A stretch of DNA of 64,000 bases, taken from CAWJMD01 sp963700925. GTDB taxonomy: Bacteria; Actinomycetota; Actinomycetes; Actinomycetales; CAWJMD01. The stretch covers positions 2,170,001 through 2,234,000 of the forward strand of contig OY969553.1 of NCBI GenBank assembly GCA_963700925.1, read 5' to 3'. Below, piece by piece: positions 7,744 through 16,636 of this stretch (within the stretch, counting starts at the first letter, position 1; each line of letters begins with the position of its first letter). Made by a program: the position numbers and the translations under genes. The notes below the pieces were generated by a model, which saw nothing but the letters and a program-made list of their open reading frames with translations, did not search any database and was not told the origin of the DNA.

Positions 7744-9194
7744 CGATCGATCACCGCCTCCATCACGGCCTTGGCGATCGGCGCAGCCGTCCGACCGCCT
7801 GAGGCCTCGTCGCCGGCCGAGCCGCCCTCCTCTACGACGACGGCTACCGCGACCTGCGGGTTGTCAGCCGGGGCGAATGAGGTGAACCAGGCGTGTGGCG
7901 ACTGGCCCTCGGCGTGCTGGGCGGTTCCGGTCTTGCCCGCCACCGAGATGCCGTCCATCTGCGCCGCCTTGCCGGTGCCGTCCTCGACGACGGTGACCAT
8001 CATGCGGTTGAGGGCGGCGGCGGTCTCGGGCGAGACAGCCTGGCCCATGCTCTGCGGCGACGAGGTGACGAGCGCCTCCAGGTCGTCGGCCACCACCTCG
8101 TCGACCAGGTTGGGGCGCATCACCTCCCCGCCGTTGGCGACGGCCGCGCTGACCATCGCGACCTGCAGGGGTGTCACCCGCACGTCGAACTGGCCGATGC
8201 CGACCTGCGCCTCCTGCGGCGCGTTCAGCTCGGCCGGCACCGAGCTGGGCGTCACCCGGAGCGGAACGCGCAGCTCCTGGCCGAAGCCGAAGGCCTCGGA
8301 CTGCTCGCGGACGGCGTCGCCACCGAGCTCCATGCCGAGGAAGCCGAAGGCGGTGTTGCAGGAGATACGGAGCGCGTTCGTGAGCGACACCTCGTTGTTG
8401 CCGCCGCACGCGCCCCCGCCCGAGTTCGGCAGGCCGCGGTCTGTCTGCGGCAGGTCGAGCACGGCCGGGCCCGGCAGCACGGAGTCTTCGGTGAACGTTC
8501 CGGACTCGAGCGCGGCCGCAGCCGTGACGACCTTGAAGACCGAGCCGGGCGGGTAGAGATCACCGGCGATCGCCCGGTTGACCATCGGGTCGGACTCGTC
8601 GTCGTTCAGTGCCGTCCACTGCTGTGCCACCGCGGCGGTGTCGTGCGACGCGAGGTCGTTCGGGTCGTACGACGGCTTCGAGACCATGGCCAGCACGTCG
8701 CCCGTGCTCGGGTCGAGGGCCACGACTGCGCCGCGCTGGTCGCCGAGCGCATCCCAGGCCGCCTGCTGCACCGCCGGGTCGATCGTCAGCTTGACGGTCG
8801 CGCCCTTCGGCTCACGGCCCTGCACGAGGTCGCCGATGCGACGGTAGAACTGCTGGTCTGCGGTGCCGGACAACAGATCTGACTCGGTGCCCTCGATGCC
8901 GTTCGCCCCGAAGTTCAGCGAGAAGAAGCCGGTCGTGTGGGCGTACAGCGGGCCCTCGGGGTAGGTGCGCAGGCGCTCGTACTGGTCGTCGACCGGCACC
9001 GAGACTGCGACCTCGGTGTCGCCGGCCAGGATCGCGCCGCGGTCGCGACTCAGCTCGTCGAGGGTGGTGCGGCGGTTGCGAGGGTCGGCGGTCAGGCTGT
9101 CGGCCGAGACGTACTGGGTCCACGTCGTGCTGATGAGCAGTGACGCGAACAGGGCGAATGCCACGATCGCCAGGCGGCGCAGAGGTGTGTTCAC
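7740..9194 (-). CDS. pbpA: Penicillin-binding protein A (class B PBP, transpeptidase)
   Basis: PbpA is a membrane-anchored D,D-transpeptidase that crosslinks peptidoglycan during septation or elongation and is a PknB substrate in mycobacteria. It has 484 residues: N-terminal transmembrane helix (about 8-28), a PBP dimer domain, and the transpeptidase domain with PPGSVFKVV (Ser 218, Lys 221), SCN (278-280) and KTGT (421-424). Its length fits the mycobacterial PbpA (about 490). The start is GTG and overlaps the rodA stop by 4 nt (GTGA), so the SEDS protein and the PBP are translated as a coupled pair. Confidence 0.96.
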   Translation of the reverse strand: MNTPLRRLAIVAFALFASLLISTTWTQYVSADSLTADPRNRRTTLDELSRDRGAILAGDTEVAVSVPVDDQYERLRTYPEGPLYAHTTGFFSLNFGANGIEGTESDLLSGTADQQFYRRIGDLVQGREPKGATVKLTIDPAVQQAAWDALGDQRGAVVALDPSTGDVLAMVSKPSYDPNDLASHDTAAVAQQWTALNDDESDPMVNRAIAGDLYPPGSVFKVVTAAAALESGTFTEDSVLPGPAVLDLPQTDRGLPNSGGGACGGNNEVSLTNALRISCNTAFGFLGMELGGDAVREQSEAFGFGQELRVPLRVTPSSVPAELNAPQEAQVGIGQFDVRVTPLQVAMVSAAVANGGEVMRPNLVDEVVADDLEALVTSSPQSMGQAVSPETAAALNRMMVTVVEDGTGKAAQMDGISVAGKTGTAQHAEGQSPHAWFTSFAPADNPQVAVAVVVEEGGSAGDEASGGRTAAPIAKAVMEAVIDR

Positions 9195-10609
9195 GTCCGA
9201 GCACCCCCTTCAGCGGGGACGGTGGACACGATCTGGGTGGCCGAGGAGTCCTGCACGGGCGCGTTGACGACAGGGGCAGGCCGGCGCGCCGAGTCGGAGA
9301 TGCGCAGGAGCAGGCCGATGATCATCCAGTTCGACACCAGTGACGATCCCCCGTAGGCGAGCAGCGGCATGGTCAGCCCGGTCAGCGGGATCACGCGGGT
9401 GACGCCACCGACCACGACGAAGCACTGCAGGGCGATCGTGAAGGCGAGCCCCGCCGCAAACAGCTTGCCGAACCCGTCGCGCACGCCGATCGCAGTGCGC
9501 ATGCCACGCTGCACGAGTACGACATAGAGCATGAAGAGCGCGAAAAGGCCTGCCATGCCTAGCTCTTCGCCGAGTGACGCGATGATGAAGTCACTCTCGC
9601 TGTACGGCACGATGGTGGGCCGGCCCTTGCCGAGGCCGGTGCCGACGAGGCCGCCCTTGGCCATGCCGAACAGGCCCTGGACCAGCTGGTAGCTGCCGCC
9701 GAACTCGGCGTCGTACACCGCAGGGTTGAACGGGTCGAGCCAGGCGGTCACCCGTCCCTGCACATGGTCGAAGAGGCTGTAGGCCAGGAAGGAACCCGCG
9801 ACGAAGAGCGAGAGGCCGATGACGATCCAGCTGACGCGCTCGGTCGCGACGTAGAGCATCGCGACGAAGACGCCGAAGAAGAGCAGCGACGTGCCCAGGT
9901 CTCGCTCGAGCACCAGCACGCCGACGCTGGCGAGCCAGGCGATCAGGATGGGGCCGAGGTCGCGTCCCCGCGGCAGCTGCATGCCCAGCACCTTGCGGCC
10001 CGCCAGCGAGAGGTTGTCGCGCTGGGTCACCAGGTACCCCGCGAAGAAGACCGCGAGGACGATCTTGGCCAGTTCGCCCGGCTGGAACCCCAACGGGCCC
10101 AACGAGATCCAGATGCGCGCACCATTGATGGTCTTGCCGAGCAGCGGCACCAGCGGCAGCATCAGCAGCACCAGGCCGACCACCATCGCCGTGAACGTGT
10201 ACCGGCGCAGCACGCGGTGGTCGCGCAGGAACCAGATCACCGCGGCGGCCAGCGAGACCCCGATCGCGGCCCACATCAGCTGTTTCGGCGCGAGAGCCGA
10301 GTAGTCCTCGTTCCCCACCCTCGCCAGGTCGATGCGGTGGATCATCGCCAGGCCGACGCCGTTGATCGTGATCGCGATCGGCAGCAGGGTCGGGTCGGCG
10401 TAGGGGGCGCGAAGGCGGAGCAGGACGTGCACCACCAGTGCCAGGGCCGCGAAACCTGCTCCGTAAGCGAAGAGCTGGGCCGGCCACTCCCCCCTCACCC
10501 CGACGTCGACGAGGCCGTACGCGCCCATCGAGATGCCGACTGCGAGCACCAGCAGCACCAGCTCGACGTTGCGTCGGGTGCGGGGTACGTGCTCGGTCAC
10601 GGTGGCCAT
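9191..10609 (-). CDS. rodA: SEDS family peptidoglycan glycosyltransferase RodA/FtsW
   Basis: SEDS proteins polymerise lipid II into glycan strands together with a class B PBP, here the adjacent PbpA. The protein has 472 residues with 10-12 hydrophobic helices. Family signatures seen are INGARIWISLGPLGFQPGE, the large extracytoplasmic loop RVTAWLDPFNPAVYDAEFGG, and the C-terminal GLTMPLLAYGGSSL. The ATG at 10609 follows the pstP stop after one base; a longer in-frame extension would overlap the Thr/Pro repeat of pstP and is low-complexity, so I rejected it. Mycobacterial rodA occupies the same operon position. Confidence 0.95.
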   Translation of the reverse strand: MATVTEHVPRTRRNVELVLLVLAVGISMGAYGLVDVGVRGEWPAQLFAYGAGFAALALVVHVLLRLRAPYADPTLLPIAITINGVGLAMIHRIDLARVGNEDYSALAPKQLMWAAIGVSLAAAVIWFLRDHRVLRRYTFTAMVVGLVLLMLPLVPLLGKTINGARIWISLGPLGFQPGELAKIVLAVFFAGYLVTQRDNLSLAGRKVLGMQLPRGRDLGPILIAWLASVGVLVLERDLGTSLLFFGVFVAMLYVATERVSWIVIGLSLFVAGSFLAYSLFDHVQGRVTAWLDPFNPAVYDAEFGGSYQLVQGLFGMAKGGLVGTGLGKGRPTIVPYSESDFIIASLGEELGMAGLFALFMLYVVLVQRGMRTAIGVRDGFGKLFAAGLAFTIALQCFVVVGGVTRVIPLTGLTMPLLAYGGSSLVSNWMIIGLLLRISDSARRPAPVVNAPVQDSSATQIVSTVPAEGGART

Positions 10610-10610
10610 G

Positions 10611-11996
10611 TCAGGGACAGCCCGCCGGGAGGTCTGGGGCTGTGGTCGGGCTGGTGGTGGGCGAAGTGGTGGGCGAAGTGGTGGGCGACGTTGTTGGCGG
10701 CGGGGTGGTGACCGGAGCCGTGGTGGGGGCCGTGGTGGGGGCGGTCGTCGGGGTGGTCGTCGGGGTGGTCGTCGGTTCGGGCTCCTCGCACAGGGAGGAG
10801 TCCCCGTACAGCGTGCTGATGATGTCCTCGGCACCGGCCAGATCATCGGCGGCAATGCCGTCGCGCACCTTCGACTGCAGGGACGACGGCAACGTATCGA
10901 CCGGCAGGTCGTGCCGCTCGTGGACGCTCGACAACGCGACCGGGCCGAGGTCGTCGGTCAGACCCCGGTAGATCGCGACGTTCTCGCGGTCGACGCCGAC
11001 GTAGTACTGGCGCTGGCTCCACGCCCACGCCCCATAGGCACCGCCGGCCAGCACGGCCAGCAGCAGCAGGCCGCCGAGCCCGCGGCGGAAGGCCTTGCCC
11101 CGTCCGGAGTCGTCGTCGCTCTCGTCGAAGGCCTCGTCGTCGGTCTCCGGTGCGGCAGGACGACCCAGCGCCGCGGCGCGGGCGGCCGCGCTCTCGGCAG
11201 CGACCGTCGGCCGGTTGCGGTCGATGGCGGCCGACCCCACAACCTGTGGTGTTGTGGGTGGGGCGGAGCCCTCGTCGACGACGTCCGCCACGATGCAGGT
11301 GATGTTGTCGGCGCCGCCCGCTCGCAGGGCGAGCTGGATCAGGCGGTCGGCGCACTCGCCCGGATCCGTGACGGTGGAAAGGGTCTCGGCCAGCGTGTCG
11401 CGGCTGACGAAGTCGCTCAGACCGTCGGAGCACAGCAACCAGCGGTCACCGACCTGCGCTTCGCGCACCGAGGTGTCGAGCTCGTCGTCGGAGTCGACGT
11501 CGCCCAGCACCCGCAGGATCACCGAGCGCTGTGGGTGCCGCTCGGCCTCCTCGCGCGTGATGCGGCCCTCGTCGACCAGACGCTGGACGAACGTGTGGTC
11601 GTTGGTGACCTGGCTCAGCTCGCCGTCGTGGAGCAGGAACGCGCGCGAGTCTCCGATGTGCGCCATCACCAGGCGGTCGCCCGAGCGCAGGAGCGACGTG
11701 ACCGTCGTGCCCATGCCGGCCAGCTCGGGCTGGTCGCCCACGCGTGCGCGCATCATCCGTCCGGCCTCGCGGATGGACTGCTCGAGGTGCTGGCGGGCGT
11801 CGGCCCCGTGCGACTCACCGTCGAGCGCGGCCATCTTGCCGACTGCGATGGACGATGCCACGTCACCGCCGGCGTGCCCGCCCATGCCGTCGGCGACGAC
11901 CAGCAGATGCGGGCCCGCGTACGCGGAGTCCTGGTTGTTGGAGTACCGACCCAGGCCGATGTCGGATCGGGCGGCGTAGTGCAGGGCGATGGCCAA
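10611..11996 (-). CDS. pstP: PP2C-family Ser/Thr protein phosphatase PstP
   Basis: PstP is the membrane PPM phosphatase that reverses PknA/PknB phosphorylation. It has 461 residues: catalytic PP2C domain about 5-235 with metal-binding motifs RSDIGLGRYSNNQDS, LLVVADGMGGHAGGD, MAHIGDSRAFLL, LLCSDGLSD and GGADNITCIVAD. A linker, one transmembrane helix (about 300-320) and an extracellular domain follow, ending in a Thr/Pro repeat tail. The start is TTG: CGGAGG ends 6 nt upstream of it, overlapping the fhaB stop, and no better ATG or GTG is available. The tail is encoded by tandem repeats. Confidence 0.95.
   Translation of the reverse strand: MAIALHYAARSDIGLGRYSNNQDSAYAGPHLLVVADGMGGHAGGDVASSIAVGKMAALDGESHGADARQHLEQSIREAGRMMRARVGDQPELAGMGTTVTSLLRSGDRLVMAHIGDSRAFLLHDGELSQVTNDHTFVQRLVDEGRITREEAERHPQRSVILRVLGDVDSDDELDTSVREAQVGDRWLLCSDGLSDFVSRDTLAETLSTVTDPGECADRLIQLALRAGGADNITCIVADVVDEGSAPPTTPQVVGSAAIDRNRPTVAAESAAARAAALGRPAAPETDDEAFDESDDDSGRGKAFRRGLGGLLLLAVLAGGAYGAWAWSQRQYYVGVDRENVAIYRGLTDDLGPVALSSVHERHDLPVDTLPSSLQSKVRDGIAADDLAGAEDIISTLYGDSSLCEEPEPTTTPTTTPTTAPTTAPTTAPVTTPPPTTSPTTSPTTSPTTSPTTAPDLPAGCP
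10641..10776. repeat. Low-complexity tandem repeats encoding the PstP Thr/Pro tail
   Basis: Consecutive 12-bp units of the gtggtgggcgaa type and later gtggtcgtcggg-type units encode (S/A)PTT repeats on the - strand. They form the probably surface-exposed or wall-spanning end of PstP. The array keeps frame. Confidence 0.75.
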
Positions 11997-11999
11997 GGA

Positions 12000-12500
12000 C
12001 TACCTCCGCAGCTCGATGACGGTGCGGCCGATCTTCAGCTGCGCGCCGGCCGAGACGGCAGTCGGTCCTCCCAGGGGGGTTCCGTTGAGCTGCGTGCCGT
12101 TCGTGGACCCGAGGTCCTCGACCACCCACCCGTTCGGGGTCTGGCTCAGGCGCGCGTGCCGTCCCGAGGCGAAGTCGTCGGTCAGCACGAGCGAGCACTC
12201 CGGAGAGCGGCCGACGAGAACCGGTGCCTTGCCGAGGTCGAGCGTGGTCCCGCGCAGCGGACCCTCGGTGACGACCAGCTTGGTCGGCTGCGAGCGCTGC
12301 GGCGCGGCGGGCGCCGGGGCGGGTGCCTCTCGGGGCTTGCGGCTCGGGCCGCGACGCTCCCTCGGCGGCTTGCCGGGGTGGCGCGCCACAACCTTGGTGC
12401 CGAACAGGTCGCGTCGCAGCACGCCGACGACGCTCAGCACGAGCACCCACAACAAGGCCAGGAAGCCGAGCTGCAGGACCGTGTAGGTCAGCTGGCTCAC
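12000..12500 (-). CDS. fhaB: FHA-domain protein FhaB (FipA-like)
   Basis: FHA domains bind phosphothreonine; FhaB/FipA is phosphorylated by PknA/PknB and links signalling to FtsZ/FtsQ at the septum. The protein has 166 residues: an N-terminal transmembrane helix (about 4-25), a basic Pro-rich linker, and an FHA domain about 72-166 with VLVGRSPEC, SGRHARL and DLGSTNGTQLNG. The GTG start overlaps the fhaA stop by 4 nt. It is the second gene of the operon, as in mycobacteria. Confidence 0.95.
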   Translation of the reverse strand: MSQLTYTVLQLGFLALLWVLVLSVVGVLRRDLFGTKVVARHPGKPPRERRGPSRKPREAPAPAPAAPQRSQPTKLVVTEGPLRGTTLDLGKAPVLVGRSPECSLVLTDDFASGRHARLSQTPNGWVVEDLGSTNGTQLNGTPLGGPTAVSAGAQLKIGRTVIELRR

Positions 12501-13204
12501 TCGTCGTCCTCGGCGTTCTCCGACCTGGATGCGAACCGGATGCGGGTCCGGCCGATGGTGATCATGCTGCCGTCGACCAGGCGCGCGCTGCTCGCGCGGT
12601 CGCCGTCCACGAACGTGCCGTTGGTCGAGCCGAGGTCGCGCAGCTGCGCCGACCCTCCGTCGAGCCGGATCTCGACGTGCCGGCGCGAGACGCCGGGGTC
12701 GTCGACGACGATGTCGGCCTCCGAGCCGCGTCCCAGCACCGTGACCGCGCCGGTCAGCTGGTAGCGCCGGCCGTCGACGTCGAGCACCGGACGCGAGGGC
12801 GTCGCGGTCGCAGCCGTCGCCGGCGCCACCGTGCCCTTGACCCGCGCGCCGCGCACCCGGAACACCCCGGTGTCGAGCTCGTCGTCGACCTCGAAGCCGA
12901 CGGTGACCGGCCCGATGAACGCGTACCGCTGCTGGCGGGCGTGGGCCGTGACGGCGTCGACGAGCTCGTCGGCGAGCGCGTCCTCCCAGCTCTCCAGCCG
13001 CTCGTAGTCGCTGTTGCCCAGGGCGATCAGGTAGGCGTTCGGCACCAGCGTGCGGTCGCGGCCCACGACGGCGGCCGAGGTGTCGGCCTCGCGCCGCAGG
13101 GCGCTGGCCAGCTCGACCGGCTGGACCTCGCTCTTGAAGGCCTTGGCGAACACGCCCTGGACGGCGCGCTCGACGCCGCGCTCGAACTTGTCGAGCACTC
13201 CCAT
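12497..13204 (-). CDS. fhaA: FhaA: DUF3662 plus C-terminal FHA domain (short form)
   Basis: FhaA binds phosphorylated MviN/FhaB-type partners and tunes peptidoglycan synthesis. This copy has 235 residues: the N-terminal DUF3662 domain (GVLDKFERGVERAVQGVFAK, about 1-120), a short Ala/Thr linker, and a C-terminal FHA domain (about 145-230) with VLGRGSEADIVV, VSRRHVEIRL and DLGSTNGTFVDG. The mycobacterial protein is over twice as long because of a disordered central region that is nearly absent here. The ATG at 13204 follows AGGAGG at ideal spacing. It is first in the operon; the promoter must lie in the gap before tRNA-Leu. Confidence 0.94.
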   Translation of the reverse strand: MGVLDKFERGVERAVQGVFAKAFKSEVQPVELASALRREADTSAAVVGRDRTLVPNAYLIALGNSDYERLESWEDALADELVDAVTAHARQQRYAFIGPVTVGFEVDDELDTGVFRVRGARVKGTVAPATAATATPSRPVLDVDGRRYQLTGAVTVLGRGSEADIVVDDPGVSRRHVEIRLDGGSAQLRDLGSTNGTFVDGDRASSARLVDGSMITIGRTRIRFASRSENAEDDE

Positions 13205-13374
13205 GGCACCTCCTGGCCTGTCGGGGACGTCCGCCAGTGGCACGGCGAGTCGGCTGCCGCGCCCGGCTGCGACGATGCTAACGGGCCGGGCCCCGAACGC
13301 CCTTATCCGTCCCTTCCGGGGCGCTCGCCGCTGGTCTGGGTGAACTGTGCTGCGTGCTACCGTTTCCGGGCTAC

Positions 13375-13461
13375 GCGCGAGTGGCGGAATAGGCAGACGC
13401 GCACGGTTCAGGTCCGTGTGCCCGAAAGGGCGTGGGGGTTCAACTCCCCCCTCGCGCACCA
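13375..13461 (+). tRNA. tRNA-Leu (anticodon CAG), CCA encoded
   Basis: The acceptor stem GCGCGAG (13375-13381) pairs with CTCGCGC (13451-13457), followed by ACCA. The anticodon arm is CACGG-TTCAGGT-CCGTG, giving anticodon CAG. A long variable arm (GCCC-GAAA-GGGC) marks a class II tRNA such as Leu. The T arm is GGGGG-TTCAACT-CCCCC. All arms fold without mismatches. Confidence 0.97.
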
Positions 13462-13474
13462 CCCCAGCGGCACA

Positions 13475-13513
13475 CGAGAGTCCCCGTCCAGCACGTCCGG
13501 GCGGGGATTCTCG
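13475..13513. terminator. Hairpin terminator downstream of tRNA-Leu
   Basis: Twelve-base arms (13475-13486 and 13502-13513) pair with one G-U position around a 15-nt loop. The hairpin lies 14 nt after the tRNA and 16 nt past the stop of the opposing GGDEF-EAL gene, so it can serve both directions. Confidence 0.7.
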
Positions 13514-13529
13514 GTGTCACGGGCAAGTG

Positions 13530-16500
13530 TCAGGGACGGGTGTCACGAGCGGCGCTCTCCGGGTCCAGGACGGCGTCGGCGGCTGCGGGGTGACCGAAGA
13601 CGAATCCCTGCCCGAACTCGCACCCGAGCTCGATCAGCGTGTCGACCTGGTCGCGTCGTTCCACGCCTTCGACGATGATGTCCATCCCCATCGAGCGGCC
13701 CAAGGCGGCGATACCGGCCACGATCGACCGGTCGCGCGCGCTGGACCCCAGACGTTCCACCAAGGCTCTGTCGATCTTCACGATGTCGACGGGGAAGTGG
13801 CGCAGGTAGGCCAGCGACGAGTACCCGGTGCCGAAGTCGTCGACCGCGAGATGGACGCCGACGTCGCGCAGCGTCTGCAGGCTCGCGGACGCGGAGCGCG
13901 CCTCGATCAGGACGCTCTCGGTCAGCTCGACGCACAACGCGGACGGGTCGAGCCCCGTCGAGTGCAGCACGCGCATGATGCTCGCGGCGGGGTCGCCGGC
14001 CACCAGCTGCTGCGCCGACACGTTGACCGACATGCGGAGCCCGCGTTCACCGAAGCGCCAGCTGGCCGCCTCGTGGCAGGCGGCCTCCATCACGTGCCGG
14101 CCGATCTCCAGGATGAGGTCGGACTCCTCGGCCACCGGAATGAAGTCGTCGGGCTGAACCTGCGGCCAGTTCTCCGGTTGCCATCGCGCGAGCGCCTCGG
14201 CTCCGACCATGTCGCCGCCGAGCAGGCGCACGATCGGCTGGTAGTGGACGACGATCTCGTCGCGTTCCACGGCTCCGCGCAGACGGGTGGCCGCCACGAC
14301 CGACGTCGTCAACCGCGAACGCGTCGTCTCGTCGAAGATGACGCACCGGCCACGCCCGCGCGCCTTCGCCTCGTACATCGCTGCATCGGCTTCGCGCAGC
14401 ATCACGTGGGGGTCGGAGAAGCTGCCCCGCGCGAAGGCGATGCCGATGCTTGCATCGACGATGAGCGCGGTCCCCTCGTACACCAGCGGCGCGGCGAGCG
14501 CCCGCCGGCATCGCTCACCGATCCGGAGCGCGTCGCGGTCCGACGCCAGGCCCTCCGCGAGGATGACGAACTCGTCGCCGCCAAGGCGGCTGACGGTGTC
14601 AGAAGGTCGCGCGGCCTTCGAGATCCGTTCTGCGACAGCGCGAAGCACCTCGTCACCGGTGTGGTGCCCGAGCCGGTCGTTGACAGACTTGAACCGGTCG
14701 ATGTCGACGAACAGGAGGCTGACCGATCCGTCGGAGTCCTGCGCCCTGGCGAGCGCGTGCTGCATCCGGTCCAGAAGCAGTACCCGGTTCGGCAGGCCTG
14801 TCAGCGCATCGTGCAGGGACGCGTGCGCGAGCTGCTCACCGGCCAGCTTGCGCGTGGTGATGTCCTCCAGCTCCGTGACGAAGTACTGCGGACCCTCGGG
14901 TACCGGGTCGACGAGCGCGACGCTCGCCAGCACCCAGGTGACCTCGTCCGACTCGCCTGCGAGCCGGCACTCGAAGCGACCGAACGGCCGCTGGCCGGAG
15001 AGAAGGCTCAGCCGCACCTCCGCCTCGAGGCCGGCGTATCCCTCGACGAGCAGTGCCGAGAGGGGCTGGCCGACGAGCTCGTCGACCGCATGGCCGGTGA
15101 GCTGTCCCAGCCGGGCATTCGCTTCGAGGATCGTGCCGTCCAGCTGCACGAGGGCGATCCCCAGCGACGAGGCCTGGAACGCCGCCGCGATGCGCGCTCG
15201 GGCGTCGTGCAGCTCGCGCTCGACCTCCGCCTGCTCGTGGATGTCGGCGAACGTCGCGACGTAGCCGACGTCGTCGGTGTCGACGCCCACGACCGCGCGG
15301 ACGGCATACGCCGCCGTGCGCGGGCCGCCGGGCGTCAGCAGCCGGCAGACCTTCTCGGTCTGGACGCCGGCACGCACCGCGCGCTCGAACTCGACGCGGT
15401 CACCGCCGTGAATGGCCGCGAGCCAGCCATCTCCCAGGGAGTCCCCCTCGGAGAGGCCCGACAGCCGACGCCACTCGGCGTTGACGGCGAAGCACGAGCC
15501 GTCGGCGCCCAGCCGCACCATGCCGACGGGCGCCGCATCGAAGATCGACGTCAGGTCGAGCGCCACGGCCGCGGCCTCGTGGGTGCGCTCCTTGACCCGC
15601 TCCTCGAGGGTCGTGGCGAGGGTCTCGAGTTCGGTGCGCGCCTGATGGTGGCCTTCGTCGCTGAGCAGTGCCGCGGACGCGGCGCGAATCGTCAGCGTCG
15701 ACCCCAGGATCCCGACCGTCGCCGCGATCACCGCTGCGGCGAAGGCGGACCCGTACCAGCCACTCTGCTCGCCGCGCAGGACCGCCCACCCCAGCAGCGG
15801 GATGACCAGGGCGACCGAGGGGATCAGCGTGCGCATGATGCGGCCCGCTGCGCCGCGGTCGGCCAGGAGCCTGCCCAGTCCGTGGTCGGGGACGCAGAAC
15901 TCGAGGGCGACGCCGAGAGCGCACGCCGCGGCAGCCATGTGCACCGACATCTGGGTGTACGCCACGACGGCGTAGAGAGCGGACGCCCCGTAGACGTGGC
16001 CGAGGAGCGCGACGTACCCGATCGCGGAGACGGTTGCCGCGACCCCGTGCACCGCGGTCCACCGCCGGTAGAGGACGGCGAGCAGTCCGATGCCCATCGC
16101 GACGAAGATGACGGCGGTCAGCAGGGCCATCCGCCCCGGGTTCGCCGCGTCGACGTCGCCGCCGGTTGGCAGCAGCAGCCGGTCGATCCGCAGGTCGACA
16201 CGGGCCAGGTACTCGACCAGCGTGAGGGCGCCGAGCCCGATGAGCAGCCCGCTCAGGATGCGGACCGCGACCGCTGTCGCCCGGGTGGTTCCCGAACGGC
16301 CGAGCCACAGTGCCAGGGCGAGACCCGCAAGGACGTTGCCGGCCGCAGCGTTCGGCTTCATCGGCGTGTACTCGTGCCGTACGTGCGTGAGCCACTCGAG
16401 GTCCAGCCACCAGCCGACGATGACCCCGAGGCCGAGCAACGCGACGAGCAAGCCCAGCACGCTCGCGACCCAGCGCACGTTCAGACCGCCCCGAGCGATC

Positions 16501-16544
16501 GCGCTCGCCGTGGTGTCGGGGCCGTGCACTTGCGCATCGGGCAT
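13530..16544 (-). CDS. Membrane PAS-PAS-GGDEF-EAL cyclic di-GMP protein
   Basis: This putative bifunctional diguanylate cyclase/phosphodiesterase has 1004 residues. About eight transmembrane helices fill the first 300 residues. Two PAS-like sensor domains follow (about 325-440 and 445-560). The GGDEF domain contains an intact RLGGDEF motif at about 655, and the EAL domain has AEALARW (783-785), ELTES, DDFGTGYSSL and KIDRALV, so both active sites look complete. I chose the ATG at 16544, preceded by a GAGG; an upstream ATG at 16610 would add 22 residues but has poor spacing. The ligand sensed by the membrane and PAS domains is unknown. Confidence 0.93.
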   Translation of the reverse strand: MPDAQVHGPDTTASAIARGGLNVRWVASVLGLLVALLGLGVIVGWWLDLEWLTHVRHEYTPMKPNAAAGNVLAGLALALWLGRSGTTRATAVAVRILSGLLIGLGALTLVEYLARVDLRIDRLLLPTGGDVDAANPGRMALLTAVIFVAMGIGLLAVLYRRWTAVHGVAATVSAIGYVALLGHVYGASALYAVVAYTQMSVHMAAAACALGVALEFCVPDHGLGRLLADRGAAGRIMRTLIPSVALVIPLLGWAVLRGEQSGWYGSAFAAAVIAATVGILGSTLTIRAASAALLSDEGHHQARTELETLATTLEERVKERTHEAAAVALDLTSIFDAAPVGMVRLGADGSCFAVNAEWRRLSGLSEGDSLGDGWLAAIHGGDRVEFERAVRAGVQTEKVCRLLTPGGPRTAAYAVRAVVGVDTDDVGYVATFADIHEQAEVERELHDARARIAAAFQASSLGIALVQLDGTILEANARLGQLTGHAVDELVGQPLSALLVEGYAGLEAEVRLSLLSGQRPFGRFECRLAGESDEVTWVLASVALVDPVPEGPQYFVTELEDITTRKLAGEQLAHASLHDALTGLPNRVLLLDRMQHALARAQDSDGSVSLLFVDIDRFKSVNDRLGHHTGDEVLRAVAERISKAARPSDTVSRLGGDEFVILAEGLASDRDALRIGERCRRALAAPLVYEGTALIVDASIGIAFARGSFSDPHVMLREADAAMYEAKARGRGRCVIFDETTRSRLTTSVVAATRLRGAVERDEIVVHYQPIVRLLGGDMVGAEALARWQPENWPQVQPDDFIPVAEESDLILEIGRHVMEAACHEAASWRFGERGLRMSVNVSAQQLVAGDPAASIMRVLHSTGLDPSALCVELTESVLIEARSASASLQTLRDVGVHLAVDDFGTGYSSLAYLRHFPVDIVKIDRALVERLGSSARDRSIVAGIAALGRSMGMDIIVEGVERRDQVDTLIELGCEFGQGFVFGHPAAADAVLDPESAARDTRP

Positions 16545-16636
16545 GGGACCTCGATCACGTTGGGTATGACCAACGAGGTCAATTTTGGCCGCTGCGCCTC
16601 CCTTCGGCATCTCCAGTCAGGCCGGCCGAGCCTGGA

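Noticed and set aside
10533..12764. Long + strand ORF (743 aa) opposite pstP, fhaB and fhaA
   Set aside because: It is an antisense frame of strongly supported genes with Arg/Gly/Asp-rich sequence typical of high-GC shadows.
13475..13513. Attachment site for an integrated element at tRNA-Leu
   Set aside because: No integrase, and no repeat of the tRNA 3' end was seen nearby; the hairpin explains the inverted repeat.
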